This document shows, one piece after another, positions 1 through 8,740 of a stretch of DNA of 49,648 bases (the first letter of the stretch is position 1; each line of letters begins with the position of its first letter). The stretch comes from Pseudomonadota bacterium (GTDB lineage: Bacteria > Pseudomonadota > Alphaproteobacteria > Reyranellales > Reyranellaceae). The notes under the pieces were generated by a model. It saw nothing but the letters and a program-made list of their open reading frames with translations. It was not told the DNA's origin and did no database searches. The translations under genes and the position numbers were made by a program. Where the stretch lies: contig JAFEBU010000041.1 in the NCBI GenBank assembly GCA_018242505.1, positions 1 through 49,648 of the forward strand, read 5' to 3'.

Positions 1-135
1 GAACGCTTCTTCTGCAAGCTCAAGCACTTCCGACGCGTCGCCACTCGCTTCGACAAGCTCGCCAGGAACTTCCTCGCCAACGTCGCCCTCGCTTCAGCTC
101 GCATCTGGTTGCGGACTTATGAGTCCACTACCTAG
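1..135 (+). mobile_element. IS5-family transposase, C-terminal fragment (partial)
   Basis: An open frame enters from the left edge and ends at TAG 133-135, giving 44 residues. It begins ERFFCKLKHFRRVATRFDKL and ends in WLRTYESTT. The pattern E-R-F-F-x-K-L-K-x-F-R-R-x-A-T-R-x-D-K-L is the conserved end of IS5-family DDE transposases, and its first Glu is the likely catalytic Glu. The rest of the element lies outside the window. I see no right-hand inverted repeat after the stop: the next bases already code for the convergent monooxygenase gene, whose TAG shares the CTAG palindrome at 132-135. The right end of the insertion sequence is therefore probably truncated here, or the insertion supplied the neighbour's stop codon. 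The family call rests on recognised sequence pattern. Confidence 0.8.
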
Positions 136-1208
136 GTGAAGCGTTTCAATACTGCGGCTGTTTCCTTGACCCACCCGGCCACCAGCGCCGCTGATGGCAT
201 CTCGCGCACCAGGGTCGGCGCCTGTCCGCTCCAGAGCGGCATAAAATCGTTCGACCCCTTGGGTTCGCTCGCCGCCCGTAATGGATAAGCGGCACCCGCC
301 GCCAGCGGAAAGGCTGGTGCATCGGGGCTCATTGGCCCGACCTCGCGCACATAGCGATTGACGATTCCGCGCGCCGGCCGGCCGGTGAAGACGTTGGTCA
401 GCGTCGTACTGTTGTCAGTCGCCTGTTTGAGCGCGGCGCGATGAAGGGGCGTGGTCCTGGCCTCGGGCGCGAGCAGGAAGCCCGTGCCGATCTGCACGCC
501 GGAAGCCCCCAAAGCGAGCGCCGCTGCAATCCCGCGTCCATCGCCGATGCCGCCCGCTGCGATTACCGGTACCTTCACCGCATCGACAACCTGCGGCACC
601 AACGCCATCGTCCCGGCCTGGCGGGCAATGTCGTCGTTCAGGAACATGCCGCGATGGCCCCCCGCCTCCACTCCTTGAGCAATGACTGCGCCGCAACCGC
701 GCGCTTCCAGCCATCGTGCTTCCTCGGCGCTGGTGGCTGAGCCGATGACCACAATGCCGGCGATCCTCAGCCGCTCCACGAGAGGCACGTCGGGCAGGCC
801 GAAATGGAAGCTCACGACCTTGGGCTTGTATTCCAGGATCACCTCGCACAGAGCTGCATCGAATGGTGCGCGCACAGGTCCGCCGGCGCCTGCGTCGGGC
901 GCCAGGCCGAGTTCGTGGTAATACGCCGCCAGCCGCTGGCGCCAACGGGCGTCAGCATCGGCATCCGGGGTTGGCGGCTTGTGGACGAAGAAATTGATAT
1001 TGACCGGCCGTGCGGTTGCCTGCTGGACGAGCTGCAGCTCCGTGCGCAGCGTCTCGGGCGTCAGCATGGCGGCGGCGACCGCCCCCAACCCACCCGCCTC
1101 CGATACGGCGATCGCCATCTGCGTCGAACTCGCGCCGGCCATCGGCGCCTGCAGAATGGGATGATCGATGCCGAACAGATCGAGCAGACGGCGGTCTTGC
1201 CACTTCAT
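132..1208 (-). CDS. Nitronate monooxygenase (2-nitropropane dioxygenase family)
   Basis: This 358-residue FMN-dependent TIM-barrel protein belongs to the NPD/nitronate monooxygenase family, whose members oxidise alkyl nitronates such as propionate 3-nitronate to carbonyl compounds and nitrite. Visible signatures are HPILQAPMAGASS near the N terminus (phosphate/FMN region), QGVEAGGHRG mid-protein with the usual His, VIAAGGIGDGRG, and ALGASGVQIGTGFL. The length is normal for class I enzymes. ATG at 1208 has AAGGAGAG about six bases upstream. It is divergent from the LysR gene with a roughly 94-base gap holding an inverted repeat, so LysR control is plausible. Its stop overlaps the IS5 remnant, so the last residues may differ from the ancestral protein. 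The substrate cannot be read from sequence. Confidence 0.85.
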   Translation of the reverse strand: MKWQDRRLLDLFGIDHPILQAPMAGASSTQMAIAVSEAGGLGAVAAAMLTPETLRTELQLVQQATARPVNINFFVHKPPTPDADADARWRQRLAAYYHELGLAPDAGAGGPVRAPFDAALCEVILEYKPKVVSFHFGLPDVPLVERLRIAGIVVIGSATSAEEARWLEARGCGAVIAQGVEAGGHRGMFLNDDIARQAGTMALVPQVVDAVKVPVIAAGGIGDGRGIAAALALGASGVQIGTGFLLAPEARTTPLHRAALKQATDNSTTLTNVFTGRPARGIVNRYVREVGPMSPDAPAFPLAAGAAYPLRAASEPKGSNDFMPLWSGQAPTLVREMPSAALVAGWVKETAAVLKRFT

Positions 1209-1270
1209 GCGAACTCTCCTTCTCCGGTGTCGACCCTAGCTCTGTTTTGCTATCTTCAACACTGATTTAT

Positions 1271-1286
1271 GATGATCGGAATCATC
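1271..1286. promoter_or_regulatory. Inverted repeat, candidate LysR-type operator
   Basis: A perfect inverted repeat GATGAT-CGGA-ATCATC lies between the divergent nitronate monooxygenase and LysR genes, 17 bases before the preferred LysR ATG. Short dyads in a divergent LysR intergenic region are typical autoregulatory sites. This one is AT-rich within a GC-rich background. Function is inferred from position and symmetry only. Confidence 0.45.
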
Positions 1287-1302
1287 TTCTAAAGTGATCG
1301 TC

Positions 1303-2175
1303 ATGGATGCCAGGGATCTCGCCACTTTTTCGGCCGTAGCGCGGTTGGGCGGCATGAGCCGGGCCGCGCGCGAACTGAACACCGTCCAGTCCAATGTCAC
1401 GCAACGCGTGCGGCGCCTCGAGGAGGCCCTGGGCGTCCGCCTGTTCGAGCGCAGCCGCAATGGCGCCAGACTCACCGCCGCCGGGGAACGGTTGATGCCC
1501 TATGCGGCGCGCGTCGATGCCCTGTTGACCGAGGCAGTCCGCGCGGCGCGCGACGACGGTGCGCCACGCGGGTTGTTGACGATCGGCGCGCTCGAGACGA
1601 CTGCTGCCCTGCGGCTCTCCCCCAGGCTCGCCTCCTACGCTTCGACCCATCCGCATGTCGATCTTGTGCTGCGCACGGGCACCACTGCCGAAATGATAGA
1701 GCAGGTGCTGGACCGCACGCTCGAAGGCGCCTTTGTCTGTGGACCGGTCGTGCATCCCGAACTCGTGTCAACGGTCGCATTCGAGGAAGAATTGGCGCTC
1801 CTCAGCGCGCCGGCGAAGCGGTCGATCGCCAGCATCCTGAGCCAGCCCGACCTGCGCCTCGTGATCCTGCGCGCCGGCTGCTCCTATCGCCAGCGCCTCG
1901 AAGAGGTTCTGGCGCGGCGCGGCATCGTTGGCCTGCGTCGGCTCGAATTCGGCACGCTCGAAGCGATCCTGGGGGCCGTGTCGGCGGGCTTGGGGATCAC
2001 CCTCCTCCCACGGGCTCTGGTGGGGCCAGCATGGCGTGGCGGTCGCGTCGCGACCCATCGCTTGCCGCCGGCAGAGGCGCGCGTGCAAACGGTCTTCGTT
2101 CGTCGCCGGGACATACTGTGCTCCAGCGCCCTTCTCGCCTTCCAGAAGCACGTCGTCGCCAAGAGAGCGTTTTGA
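1303..2175 (+). CDS. LysR-family transcriptional regulator
   Basis: About 290 residues. The N-terminal winged helix-turn-helix (about residues 1-60) reads DLATFSAVARLGGMSRAARE, then TVQSNVTQRVRRLEEALG and LFERS, the classic LysR pattern. A periplasmic-binding-like effector domain fills the rest, ending near VQTVFVRRRD. I prefer ATG 1303 (MDARDL...) because LysR proteins usually start just before this motif; GTG 1294 is three codons upstream and in frame. Neither has a strong ribosome binding site. It is divergent from the nitronate monooxygenase and lies 68 bases before the amidase on the same strand, so either may be a target. The effector is unknown. Confidence 0.85.
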   Translation: MDARDLATFSAVARLGGMSRAARELNTVQSNVTQRVRRLEEALGVRLFERSRNGARLTAAGERLMPYAARVDALLTEAVRAARDDGAPRGLLTIGALETTAALRLSPRLASYASTHPHVDLVLRTGTTAEMIEQVLDRTLEGAFVCGPVVHPELVSTVAFEEELALLSAPAKRSIASILSQPDLRLVILRAGCSYRQRLEEVLARRGIVGLRRLEFGTLEAILGAVSAGLGITLLPRALVGPAWRGGRVATHRLPPAEARVQTVFVRRRDILCSSALLAFQKHVVAKRAF

Positions 2176-2243
2176 TGTTGTCGATCTCGGCGGCAACATG
2201 ATCTCCTTCGGCATGGAAATCTCGAAAACCTGAAGGAGCGGAC

Positions 2244-3650
2244 ATGGACCTCTGGCAACTCGACGCGACCGACCTGGCGCAACTCATTCGCAACGGTCAG
2301 GCTTCGGCGGTCGAGGCCGTCGACTCCGTCCTGAAGCGCCTGCACAAGGTGAATCCCGCGATCAACGCCGTCGTGCGCGTCTACGAAGCGGAGGCGCGCG
2401 CTGCGGCGGAGACGGCCGATGCCGCGCGCGCCCGCGGCCATGCCCTGCCGCCGCTCCATGGCGTGCCGGTCACCATCAAGATCAATGTCGATGTCGCGGG
2501 GCAGCCAACCGACAACGGCGTCGTGCCGCTCAAGGACCTCATCGCCCAGGAAGACAGCCCTGTCGTCGCCAACCTCAAGCATGCCGGCGCCATCGTCATC
2601 GGCCGCACCAACGCGCCTGCCTTCTCGATGCGCATCTTCAGCGACAACGCGCTTCACGGCCGCACGCTCAATCCGCGCGATCCCAGCGTCACGCCCGGCG
2701 GCTCGAGCGGCGGCGCCGGTGCGGCCACCGCAACCGGCATCGGCGCCATTGCCCACGGCAATGACATCGGCGGCTCGGTGCGCATCCCGGCCTATTGCAA
2801 TGGCGTGGTGGGTCTGCGCACCGGCTTCGCCCGCATCCCCTCCTTCAATCCCACCAGCGCCAATGTCGGTCGGCCACCTGGCGCCGTGCTCATGGCAGTC
2901 CAGGGTCCGCATACGCGGACTGTGCGCGACGCACGCCTTGCGCTCGAGGTCATGGCCCGTGGCGACCGCCGCGACTGGCGATGGAACGACGTGCCGATGC
3001 AGGGTCCGCCGCCGGCGCGCCCTATCAAGGTGGCCATCGTGTCCGAATTCCCCGGCACCAAGACCCATCCGGCGCAGACGGCCGCTGTACGCCAGGCCGG
3101 CAAGCATCTGCAGGCGGCGGGCTATGTCGTCGAGGAGATCCTGCCGCCCGACCTCGAGCGCGGCGTCGATCTGTGGCACATGATCTGCGTCACCGACGTG
3201 TTCGGCGGGCTGTGGCCGCAGATGCAAAAAATGGGCGATCCCGACGGCATCGCTGCCATGCGCTGCTGGCTGGAACTGTACAAGCCGGTCGACCTCGCGA
3301 CCTATATCTCCGCCCTTATGGAACGCGAAGGCATGCTGTTCCGCTGGATGTCGTTCCTGCAGCAGTGGCCCCTGGTCATCCTGCCGACGCTCGCGGACCT
3401 GCCGCCCAAGCAGGTCGCCGACGTCACGGTCGAAGGTCAAAGGCAGGTGCTGGACTCGATGCGTCCAGCGCTGATCGCCCCGCTGCTGGGTCTGCCGGGC
3501 CTTGCCGTTCCCGTCAGCAGCCACGGCAAGCTCCGCACCGGCGTACAGATCATGGCGATGCGCAACCGCGAAGATCTCTGCCTCGATGCCGGCGAAGTCA
3601 TCGAAGCGGCCGAAGGTGTCGTGACGCCGGTCGATCCCGTCACCGCCTAA
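2244..3650 (+). CDS. Amidase signature family enzyme
   Basis: A 468-residue amidase of the Ser-cisSer-Lys class, which hydrolyses amide bonds to acid and ammonia or amine. The triad is visible: Lys79 in VTIKINVD, cis-Ser154 in GGSSGGAG and nucleophile Ser178 in NDIGGSVRIPA. The spacings (75 and 24 residues) equal those of fatty acid amide hydrolase. No signal peptide is seen, so it is probably cytoplasmic. ATG 2244 follows GGAGCGG. It lies downstream of a LysR gene on the same strand and ends seven bases from the convergent PLD gene. It is not gatA of the tRNA amidotransferase as far as I can tell: there is no gatC neighbour, and gatB is far away. The physiological amide is unknown. Confidence 0.88.
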   Translation: MDLWQLDATDLAQLIRNGQASAVEAVDSVLKRLHKVNPAINAVVRVYEAEARAAAETADAARARGHALPPLHGVPVTIKINVDVAGQPTDNGVVPLKDLIAQEDSPVVANLKHAGAIVIGRTNAPAFSMRIFSDNALHGRTLNPRDPSVTPGGSSGGAGAATATGIGAIAHGNDIGGSVRIPAYCNGVVGLRTGFARIPSFNPTSANVGRPPGAVLMAVQGPHTRTVRDARLALEVMARGDRRDWRWNDVPMQGPPPARPIKVAIVSEFPGTKTHPAQTAAVRQAGKHLQAAGYVVEEILPPDLERGVDLWHMICVTDVFGGLWPQMQKMGDPDGIAAMRCWLELYKPVDLATYISALMEREGMLFRWMSFLQQWPLVILPTLADLPPKQVADVTVEGQRQVLDSMRPALIAPLLGLPGLAVPVSSHGKLRTGVQIMAMRNREDLCLDAGEVIEAAEGVVTPVDPVTA

Positions 3651-3657
3651 CGAGTGC

Positions 3658-5478
3658 CTACTTGTTGGGGATGACCCGGAAGATGCAGGGCTCGACGCCC
3701 GGGCCGGAAACGGCGGCGCGTCGGGACCATTCCCACAACGGATTCCAGTAAGCGGCGATAAGGTCTGACGCCGCCTTGGTGTCGTCGAGGATGTAACCGT
3801 ACTCCTGCAGGTTCACCGGGTACATGTTGTCCGAACCGATGTAGAAGATGCGGTCGTCGACCATCCAGAATTTGGCGTGATTGGCGATGGGACGTCCGCC
3901 GGGCCACGCAGCGTCGGGCCCGAACCGGAATGGCGCAATATGGACGCGGCTGCAGAGCAGTGCGTTGACAGGATCGGGCCCCCGGCGGACCGCATAGCGC
4001 GCCAGCGGGTCACGGGCATAGATGCGGCGCTGCACCGCATCGCGCAAATGCTGCGCGACCTGCCCCAGGGTCACGTTGTTGGAATAGCTGCTGCCGCTGT
4101 CGCCGACAGCGCCGAGGTCGGACAGGACGATATAGATGTCCCCTTGTTCCCGGCGCAGAAAATCGACAAGGCGATCGAATGTCGAATCGGGAAAGAGCGT
4201 GTCGGCACGGCCGAGATTGAAGCCGAGATCCTGCTGGACGATGCGGATACTGTGCCGTGCGGTCCCCAGCATCAGATCGCGTGCAAGCTCGCTTTGATTG
4301 GCGAAGTCCTTGGTAATGCCGGCAGCGAGCCGGCCGACGCCCAGGATGGGCACGCCCCCGCTCTTTGCCTGTGGTGAAGTGGGCAGAGGTTCCGGCGGCA
4401 AGCACTCACGAATGGGGAGGCTTGCGCCAGCCGGCAGGCTTGCGACTGATATTGCCTTCCCTTTGTCGAGATTGGCACAGACATACCGCCAAAGCGCATC
4501 GGCAAAATGCGCTGCACTGGCGGCTGCCGGGCCGGTCACCTGCATCGACAGATCGTGCACTGGATTGTCGATCAGATAATCGTCCGACCAGAGATTGTGG
4601 CCGCCGACCAGGGCCTCGCGTCCATCCACCGTCAAGATCTTCGAGTGGTTCCACGAATAGCTGTCGCAATCCTCGAAGGCGACGCATGACCGCATGGCCG
4701 AAACGCTGACCGAAAGGCGCGATCCACCGATACCGTCCAGCCCTTCCGTCAGCGCCTTCAGGAAGGCCGGTACGTCGACGTCTCCGGTCGGGTACTGGCC
4801 GATCAGGACGCGAACCGAAATCGCACGGCGCGTACGCGCCAGCGAGTCGAGAGCATCCCGGACCGCACCGAGGAAGCGCGTTGAAGGCGGCGGTTCCAGT
4901 AGATTGATGTCGACACGCTGACGGGCACCCGCGATCAGGTCATGGATGCGCACGATCAACGCGTCGGAATGACCGAAGCAGACCTTGCGCTTGGCGTTGC
5001 GCGCGCTGCCCGGCCGCGGCCAGATTTCGTTACACGTCCCACCGCCGGGACAATCCGCGTCGCTCGCACACAACGGCAAGCGCACGTCCTGCTCGCAATT
5101 CGTACAATCGAGCGGGTAGAAAGTCAGATCTCCGGCGCGACGTCCCCACCAACTCGGGCTCTGGACGATCCAATCGCGCCCGAGTCTGTTGCCCTGCGTC
5201 AGATCATAGGTGACGCCGGCGAAAGCATGGTGGACGTCGCTGCGCGCCAGCTCCGCCTCGAGCTGCTCGAGTATCGGTGTGTTCGATGTTGGGTCAGGAA
5301 CGTGGATGCCGCGATCGTGAATGACCGTCGCCACGGGCGTGGCCGCGTCGAGAGCACCGATGAAGCGCATTGCGAGATGGCGCGGGATCGCCGTGTTCGG
5401 AATCATTCCACTGCAGGCCGCCAGGATGCCGAAAAAAAGACAGATCAGTGCGACGACGAATATCTTGCCGGCAGACAT
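3658..5478 (-). CDS. Phospholipase D-like lipoprotein with a Cys-rich insert
   Basis: About 606 residues with two HKD motifs: His278 in HSKILTVDGREALVGGHN and His534 in HAKFWMVDDRIFYIGSDN. This is the two-repeat active site of the phospholipase D superfamily, which cleaves phosphodiesters. The start at 5478 is chosen because MSAGKIFVVALICLFFGILA runs directly to a lipobox with Cys22, so the protein should be a lipoprotein; the longer frame to 5712 would bury this signal. Residues 125-167 hold six cysteines (125, 128, 137, 143, 149, 167), including CASDADCPGGGTC, a short Cys-rich knot of the type common in secreted proteins. It is divergent from the core-MetE-like gene with a 71-base gap. Its substrate is unknown: lipid, nucleic acid or teichoic-like polymer are all possible. 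Confidence 0.82.
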   Translation of the reverse strand: MSAGKIFVVALICLFFGILAACSGMIPNTAIPRHLAMRFIGALDAATPVATVIHDRGIHVPDPTSNTPILEQLEAELARSDVHHAFAGVTYDLTQGNRLGRDWIVQSPSWWGRRAGDLTFYPLDCTNCEQDVRLPLCASDADCPGGGTCNEIWPRPGSARNAKRKVCFGHSDALIVRIHDLIAGARQRVDINLLEPPPSTRFLGAVRDALDSLARTRRAISVRVLIGQYPTGDVDVPAFLKALTEGLDGIGGSRLSVSVSAMRSCVAFEDCDSYSWNHSKILTVDGREALVGGHNLWSDDYLIDNPVHDLSMQVTGPAAASAAHFADALWRYVCANLDKGKAISVASLPAGASLPIRECLPPEPLPTSPQAKSGGVPILGVGRLAAGITKDFANQSELARDLMLGTARHSIRIVQQDLGFNLGRADTLFPDSTFDRLVDFLRREQGDIYIVLSDLGAVGDSGSSYSNNVTLGQVAQHLRDAVQRRIYARDPLARYAVRRGPDPVNALLCSRVHIAPFRFGPDAAWPGGRPIANHAKFWMVDDRIFYIGSDNMYPVNLQEYGYILDDTKAASDLIAAYWNPLWEWSRRAAVSGPGVEPCIFRVIPNK

Positions 5479-5549
5479 GGACAGCGACCCGATCCCTTCC
5501 CAAACTGCCGCGCAGGCGGCAACGCAAAGACAGCATCGAGGTTCATAGC

Positions 5550-6584
5550 ATGGCTGAAGCCATTCTGCAGACGACCGTTGTCGGATCCTATCCGCAGCCC
5601 GACTGGCTGGTCGATCGGGACATGTTGAGCAAGGTCGTGCCGCGCACGCGTATGCGGGAGATCTGGCGTGTCGCCGATCCTTTTCTGCAACAGGCGCAGG
5701 ACGACGCCACACTGCTCGCCATCCGCGACATGGAACGCGCAGGCCTCGATATCATCACCGACGGCGAGATGCGGCGGGAGAGCTATTCCAACCACTTTGC
5801 CACCTCGCTCGACGGCATCGACAGCGACCATCCAGCCGAGATCGTCAATCGGACCGGCGCCAGGACGCCGGTGCCCCGGGTCGTCGGCAAGATCAGGCGC
5901 ACGCGGCCAGTGGAGGTGCGCGACATGCAGTTCCTGCGCGCCAACACGGCGAAGCCGGCCAAGATCACCCTGCCCGGCCCTTTCACCATGGGCCAGCAGG
6001 TGAAGGACGAGTTCTACGGCGACGCCGAGGCGATGTGCATGGACTACGCCCAGGCGGTGAACGAAGAAGCGCATGACCTTGTCAAAGCCGGCGCTGACGT
6101 AATCCAGCTCGACGAGCCTTGGCTGCGCAACAACCCCGAGGAAGCCAAGCGCTATGCGGTCAATGTGATCAACCGGGCCCTGCAGGGCATCACCGTGCCG
6201 ACGGTGGTGCATCTTTGCTTCGGTTATGCGGCGGTCGTGCCGGGCCTCAGCAAGCCCAGCGGCTACTCCTTCCTGCCGCAGCTTGCAGACACGATCGCTC
6301 AGCAGATCTCGATCGAGTCGGCACAGCCCAAGATCGACCTCGGTGTGCTGAAGGACCTTGCTCCCAAGAAAGTGATGCTTGGCGTGATCGACCTCAACGA
6401 TCCGGAGATCGAGGCGCCCGAAAAGGTGGCCGATCGTATCCGCGCCGGCCTGAAATATCTTTCACCCGACAAACTTCTGCCCGCGCCCGATTGCGGCATG
6501 AAGTACCTTCCGCGGGCGACGGCCTTCGGCAAGCTCAAGGCGCTGGCCGAGGGAGCGGCGCTGGTTCGCCGCGAACTCGGCTAG
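5550..6584 (+). CDS. Core-MetE-like zinc methyltransferase (cobalamin-independent methionine synthase C-terminal domain type)
   Basis: A 344-residue protein matching only the C-terminal catalytic barrel of MetE; full MetE is about 750 residues. The start at 5550 gives MAEAILQTTVVGSYPQPDWL, the usual opening of the short COG0620 proteins. Likely zinc ligands are His221 and Cys223 in VVHLCFG and Cys315 in PDCGMKYLP, matching H-x-C and the late Cys of MetE. QLDEPWL and ISIE are also typical. Stand-alone core-MetE proteins have been shown elsewhere to make methionine from homocysteine with methyl donors other than methyl-tetrahydropteroyl-triglutamate. Whether this one does that or serves catabolism is open. 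It lies 439 bases upstream of a four-gene operon that contains a second MetE-like protein. Confidence 0.82.
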   Translation: MAEAILQTTVVGSYPQPDWLVDRDMLSKVVPRTRMREIWRVADPFLQQAQDDATLLAIRDMERAGLDIITDGEMRRESYSNHFATSLDGIDSDHPAEIVNRTGARTPVPRVVGKIRRTRPVEVRDMQFLRANTAKPAKITLPGPFTMGQQVKDEFYGDAEAMCMDYAQAVNEEAHDLVKAGADVIQLDEPWLRNNPEEAKRYAVNVINRALQGITVPTVVHLCFGYAAVVPGLSKPSGYSFLPQLADTIAQQISIESAQPKIDLGVLKDLAPKKVMLGVIDLNDPEIEAPEKVADRIRAGLKYLSPDKLLPAPDCGMKYLPRATAFGKLKALAEGAALVRRELG

Positions 6585-6585
6585 C

Positions 6586-6852
6586 TCAGCGAGCCGTCAC
6601 GCTGCCGTCCGGGTTGGCGGTCACAGTGTGTCCGACACCGTTGCGCGAGGCTTCGCCGACCCATTTGCCGTCCGGGCCGCGACGGAGGTTGTGGATATTG
6701 GAATAGCCTTGCGCCTGCAGGCGGGCTGCGACGCCGGCGGCGCCGGCTCTGGTCGTCTGGCTGGTCGGCGCCGGCCCCTTGGGCATCGTCTGCGCACTCG
6801 CCGTCGCCCCGGCGAGGATCAGAGTTGCCGCCAGCCAAAAGGTGTTCACCAT
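6586..6852 (-). CDS. Small exported PepSY-like protein
   Basis: An 88-residue protein starting at ATG 6852 with an N-terminal signal peptide (MVNTFWLAATLILAGATASA then Q). The rest includes LQAQGYSNIHNLRRGPDGKW and ends in TANPDGSV. The pattern of an L-x-x-x-G-Y-x-x-I start, a charged turn with G-x-W, and a final P-D-G is typical of short PepSY-like periplasmic proteins, whose function is poorly defined (protease inhibition or sensing has been proposed for the family). The longer in-frame start at 6963 would place the signal peptide internally, so I reject it. It is convergent with the core-MetE-like gene, with stops one base apart. Confidence 0.65.
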   Translation of the reverse strand: MVNTFWLAATLILAGATASAQTMPKGPAPTSQTTRAGAAGVAARLQAQGYSNIHNLRRGPDGKWVGEASRNGVGHTVTANPDGSVTAR

Positions 6853-7023
6853 GGCATTCCTCTCGGGCTGTCCTTCAGTTTTGCAAGTCTCACCGCCCCC
6901 TGTGTCAACTTCTTGGTGACGTCCCAGGCAACGCCCGGCTCGCAGAGCACGTTGCGACGCCATTCTTTCTTTGCCCCGTTTTCCGCTCCAGCGTAGCGTG
7001 CGGCCAAGAAAGAGGGGAAACGC

Positions 7024-8730
7024 TTGGCCTATGATTACATCATCGTCGGCGGAGGTTCGGCCGGTTCGGTCTTAGCCAATCGCCTTTCCGCCCGCAGTGC
7101 CAACAAGGTGCTTGTCTGCGAGGCTGGCCAGGATACGCCTCCTGGCCGGGAACCACCCGAAATCCGCGATTCCTATTCCGGCACGGCCTATTTCGATCCT
7201 CGTTTCCATTGGACCGAACTCAAGGTCCACACCCAGGTCGTTTCGCACAACAATCCCGACGAGAACCGCCCGCCCCTGCGGAAGTACGAGCAGGCGCGGG
7301 TGTTGGGCGGCGGCTCCTCCATCAACGGCCAGATGGCCAATCGCGGCGCACCGACCGACTATCAGGAATGGGTCGATCGCGGTGCCGAGGGATGGGCCTG
7401 GAACGACGTCCTGCCCTACTTCAAGAAGGTCGAACGCGACCTCGATTTCGACGGACCCTGGCACGGCAAGGACGGCCACATTCCGGTGCGCCGTATCCCG
7501 GTCGAGCACTGGACAAGATACGCCCAGGCCGTCGGCGAGGCTTGCAAGCTCACCGGGATGACGTTCCTGCCCGACCAGAACGGGGAGTTCGTCGACGGCT
7601 ATTTCCCGGTCACCCATTCCAATGCCTCCGAGCAGCGGGTCTCGGCGGCCATGGGGTATCTCGACGCCGAGACCCGCAAGCGCGCCAATCTCACGATCTC
7701 GACCGACACACAGGTGACGTCGCTGCTGTTCGACGGCAGCCGCTGCGTGGGCGTCACGGCCATGGTCGACGGCAAGGAGACGGAATTTCGCGCCCGTGAA
7801 GTGATTTTGTCCTCCGGGGCCATCCACTCGCCTGCCCATTTGCTACGCGCCGGCATTGGCCCCGTCGGGCATCTGAAGGACATGGGAATTCCGGTCATCG
7901 CCGCCTTGCCGGGCGTCGGGCAGCGTTTGATGGATCATCCTTCGATCTCGCTCTCCTCCTTCATCCGCCGCGGCGCGCGTGTGAACGCCCATACCCGCCG
8001 CCACATCCACGTCGGCATCCGCTATTCCTCGGGTCTGCCCGGCGTGCCAAGAGGCGACATGTTCGTCGCTGTCGTGAACAAGTCCGCCTGGCACGCCGTG
8101 GGCGAGCAGATTGCCTCCTTGCTGACCTTCATCAATCGCACCTACTCCGAAACCGGCCAGGTGAAGCTTCGTTCGCGCGACTGGAACGCCGAACCGACGG
8201 TCGAGTTCAACCTCCTTTCAGACAAGCGCGACCTCGATCGACTGATGATGGGCTTCCGCAAGATGGCGGCGCTGCAGATGAGCGCGCCCCTGAAGGCGGT
8301 GACGGACAATCCCTTCCCCGCCTCCTATTCCGACCGCGTGCGCAAGATCGGCGTCGTCAGCGCCAAGAACAAGTTTTTGACCAGCGTCGTGGCGAGATTT
8401 TTGGATGGCCCCGCCGCGCTGCGGCGCTACATGATCGAAAAGTTCGTGGTCGAGGGCTTTACCTTCGACCAGGTCATGACGGATGACGAAGCGCTCGAAG
8501 CCTTCGTGCGGAAAGCGGCGATCGGGGTATGGCATGCCTCCTGCACCTGCCGCATGGGCCGCGCAGATGATCCGATGTCGGTGGTTGACACCCAGGGTCG
8601 CGTGAAAGGCGTGCAAGGGCTGCGCGTGGTCGACGCATCGATCTTCCCCATCGTGCCCTGCGCCAACACGAATTTCCCCACCCTGATGACGGCCGAGAAG
8701 ATCTCGGACGCCATCCTCGCAAGCCGGTAG
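7024..8730 (+). CDS. GMC-family FAD-dependent oxidoreductase
   Basis: A 568-residue flavoprotein of the glucose-methanol-choline family. The N terminus YDYIIVGGGSAGSVLANRLS is the FAD-binding Rossmann motif. EQARVLGGGSSINGQMANRG is GMC signature 1, and SSGAIHSPAHLLRAGIGP is signature 2. The catalytic His lies in GVWHASCTCRMG, and the final NTNFPTLMTAEK stretch matches the C-terminal active-site region. It starts with TTG at 7024, chosen because the Rossmann strand begins at once and AGAGGGGAAA lies just upstream. Members oxidise primary or secondary alcohols. It is the first gene of the operon to 11711, and the NHL gene starts ten bases after its stop. No signal peptide, so cytoplasmic. Substrate unknown. 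Confidence 0.9.
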   Translation: MAYDYIIVGGGSAGSVLANRLSARSANKVLVCEAGQDTPPGREPPEIRDSYSGTAYFDPRFHWTELKVHTQVVSHNNPDENRPPLRKYEQARVLGGGSSINGQMANRGAPTDYQEWVDRGAEGWAWNDVLPYFKKVERDLDFDGPWHGKDGHIPVRRIPVEHWTRYAQAVGEACKLTGMTFLPDQNGEFVDGYFPVTHSNASEQRVSAAMGYLDAETRKRANLTISTDTQVTSLLFDGSRCVGVTAMVDGKETEFRAREVILSSGAIHSPAHLLRAGIGPVGHLKDMGIPVIAALPGVGQRLMDHPSISLSSFIRRGARVNAHTRRHIHVGIRYSSGLPGVPRGDMFVAVVNKSAWHAVGEQIASLLTFINRTYSETGQVKLRSRDWNAEPTVEFNLLSDKRDLDRLMMGFRKMAALQMSAPLKAVTDNPFPASYSDRVRKIGVVSAKNKFLTSVVARFLDGPAALRRYMIEKFVVEGFTFDQVMTDDEALEAFVRKAAIGVWHASCTCRMGRADDPMSVVDTQGRVKGVQGLRVVDASIFPIVPCANTNFPTLMTAEKISDAILASR

Positions 8731-8740
8731 CGGAGACGCC

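Noticed and set aside
1884..3524. A 546-codon minus-strand frame over the amidase gene
   Set aside because: The plus strand encodes a full amidase with its catalytic triad; the antisense product is low-complexity His/Asp/Arg-rich sequence.
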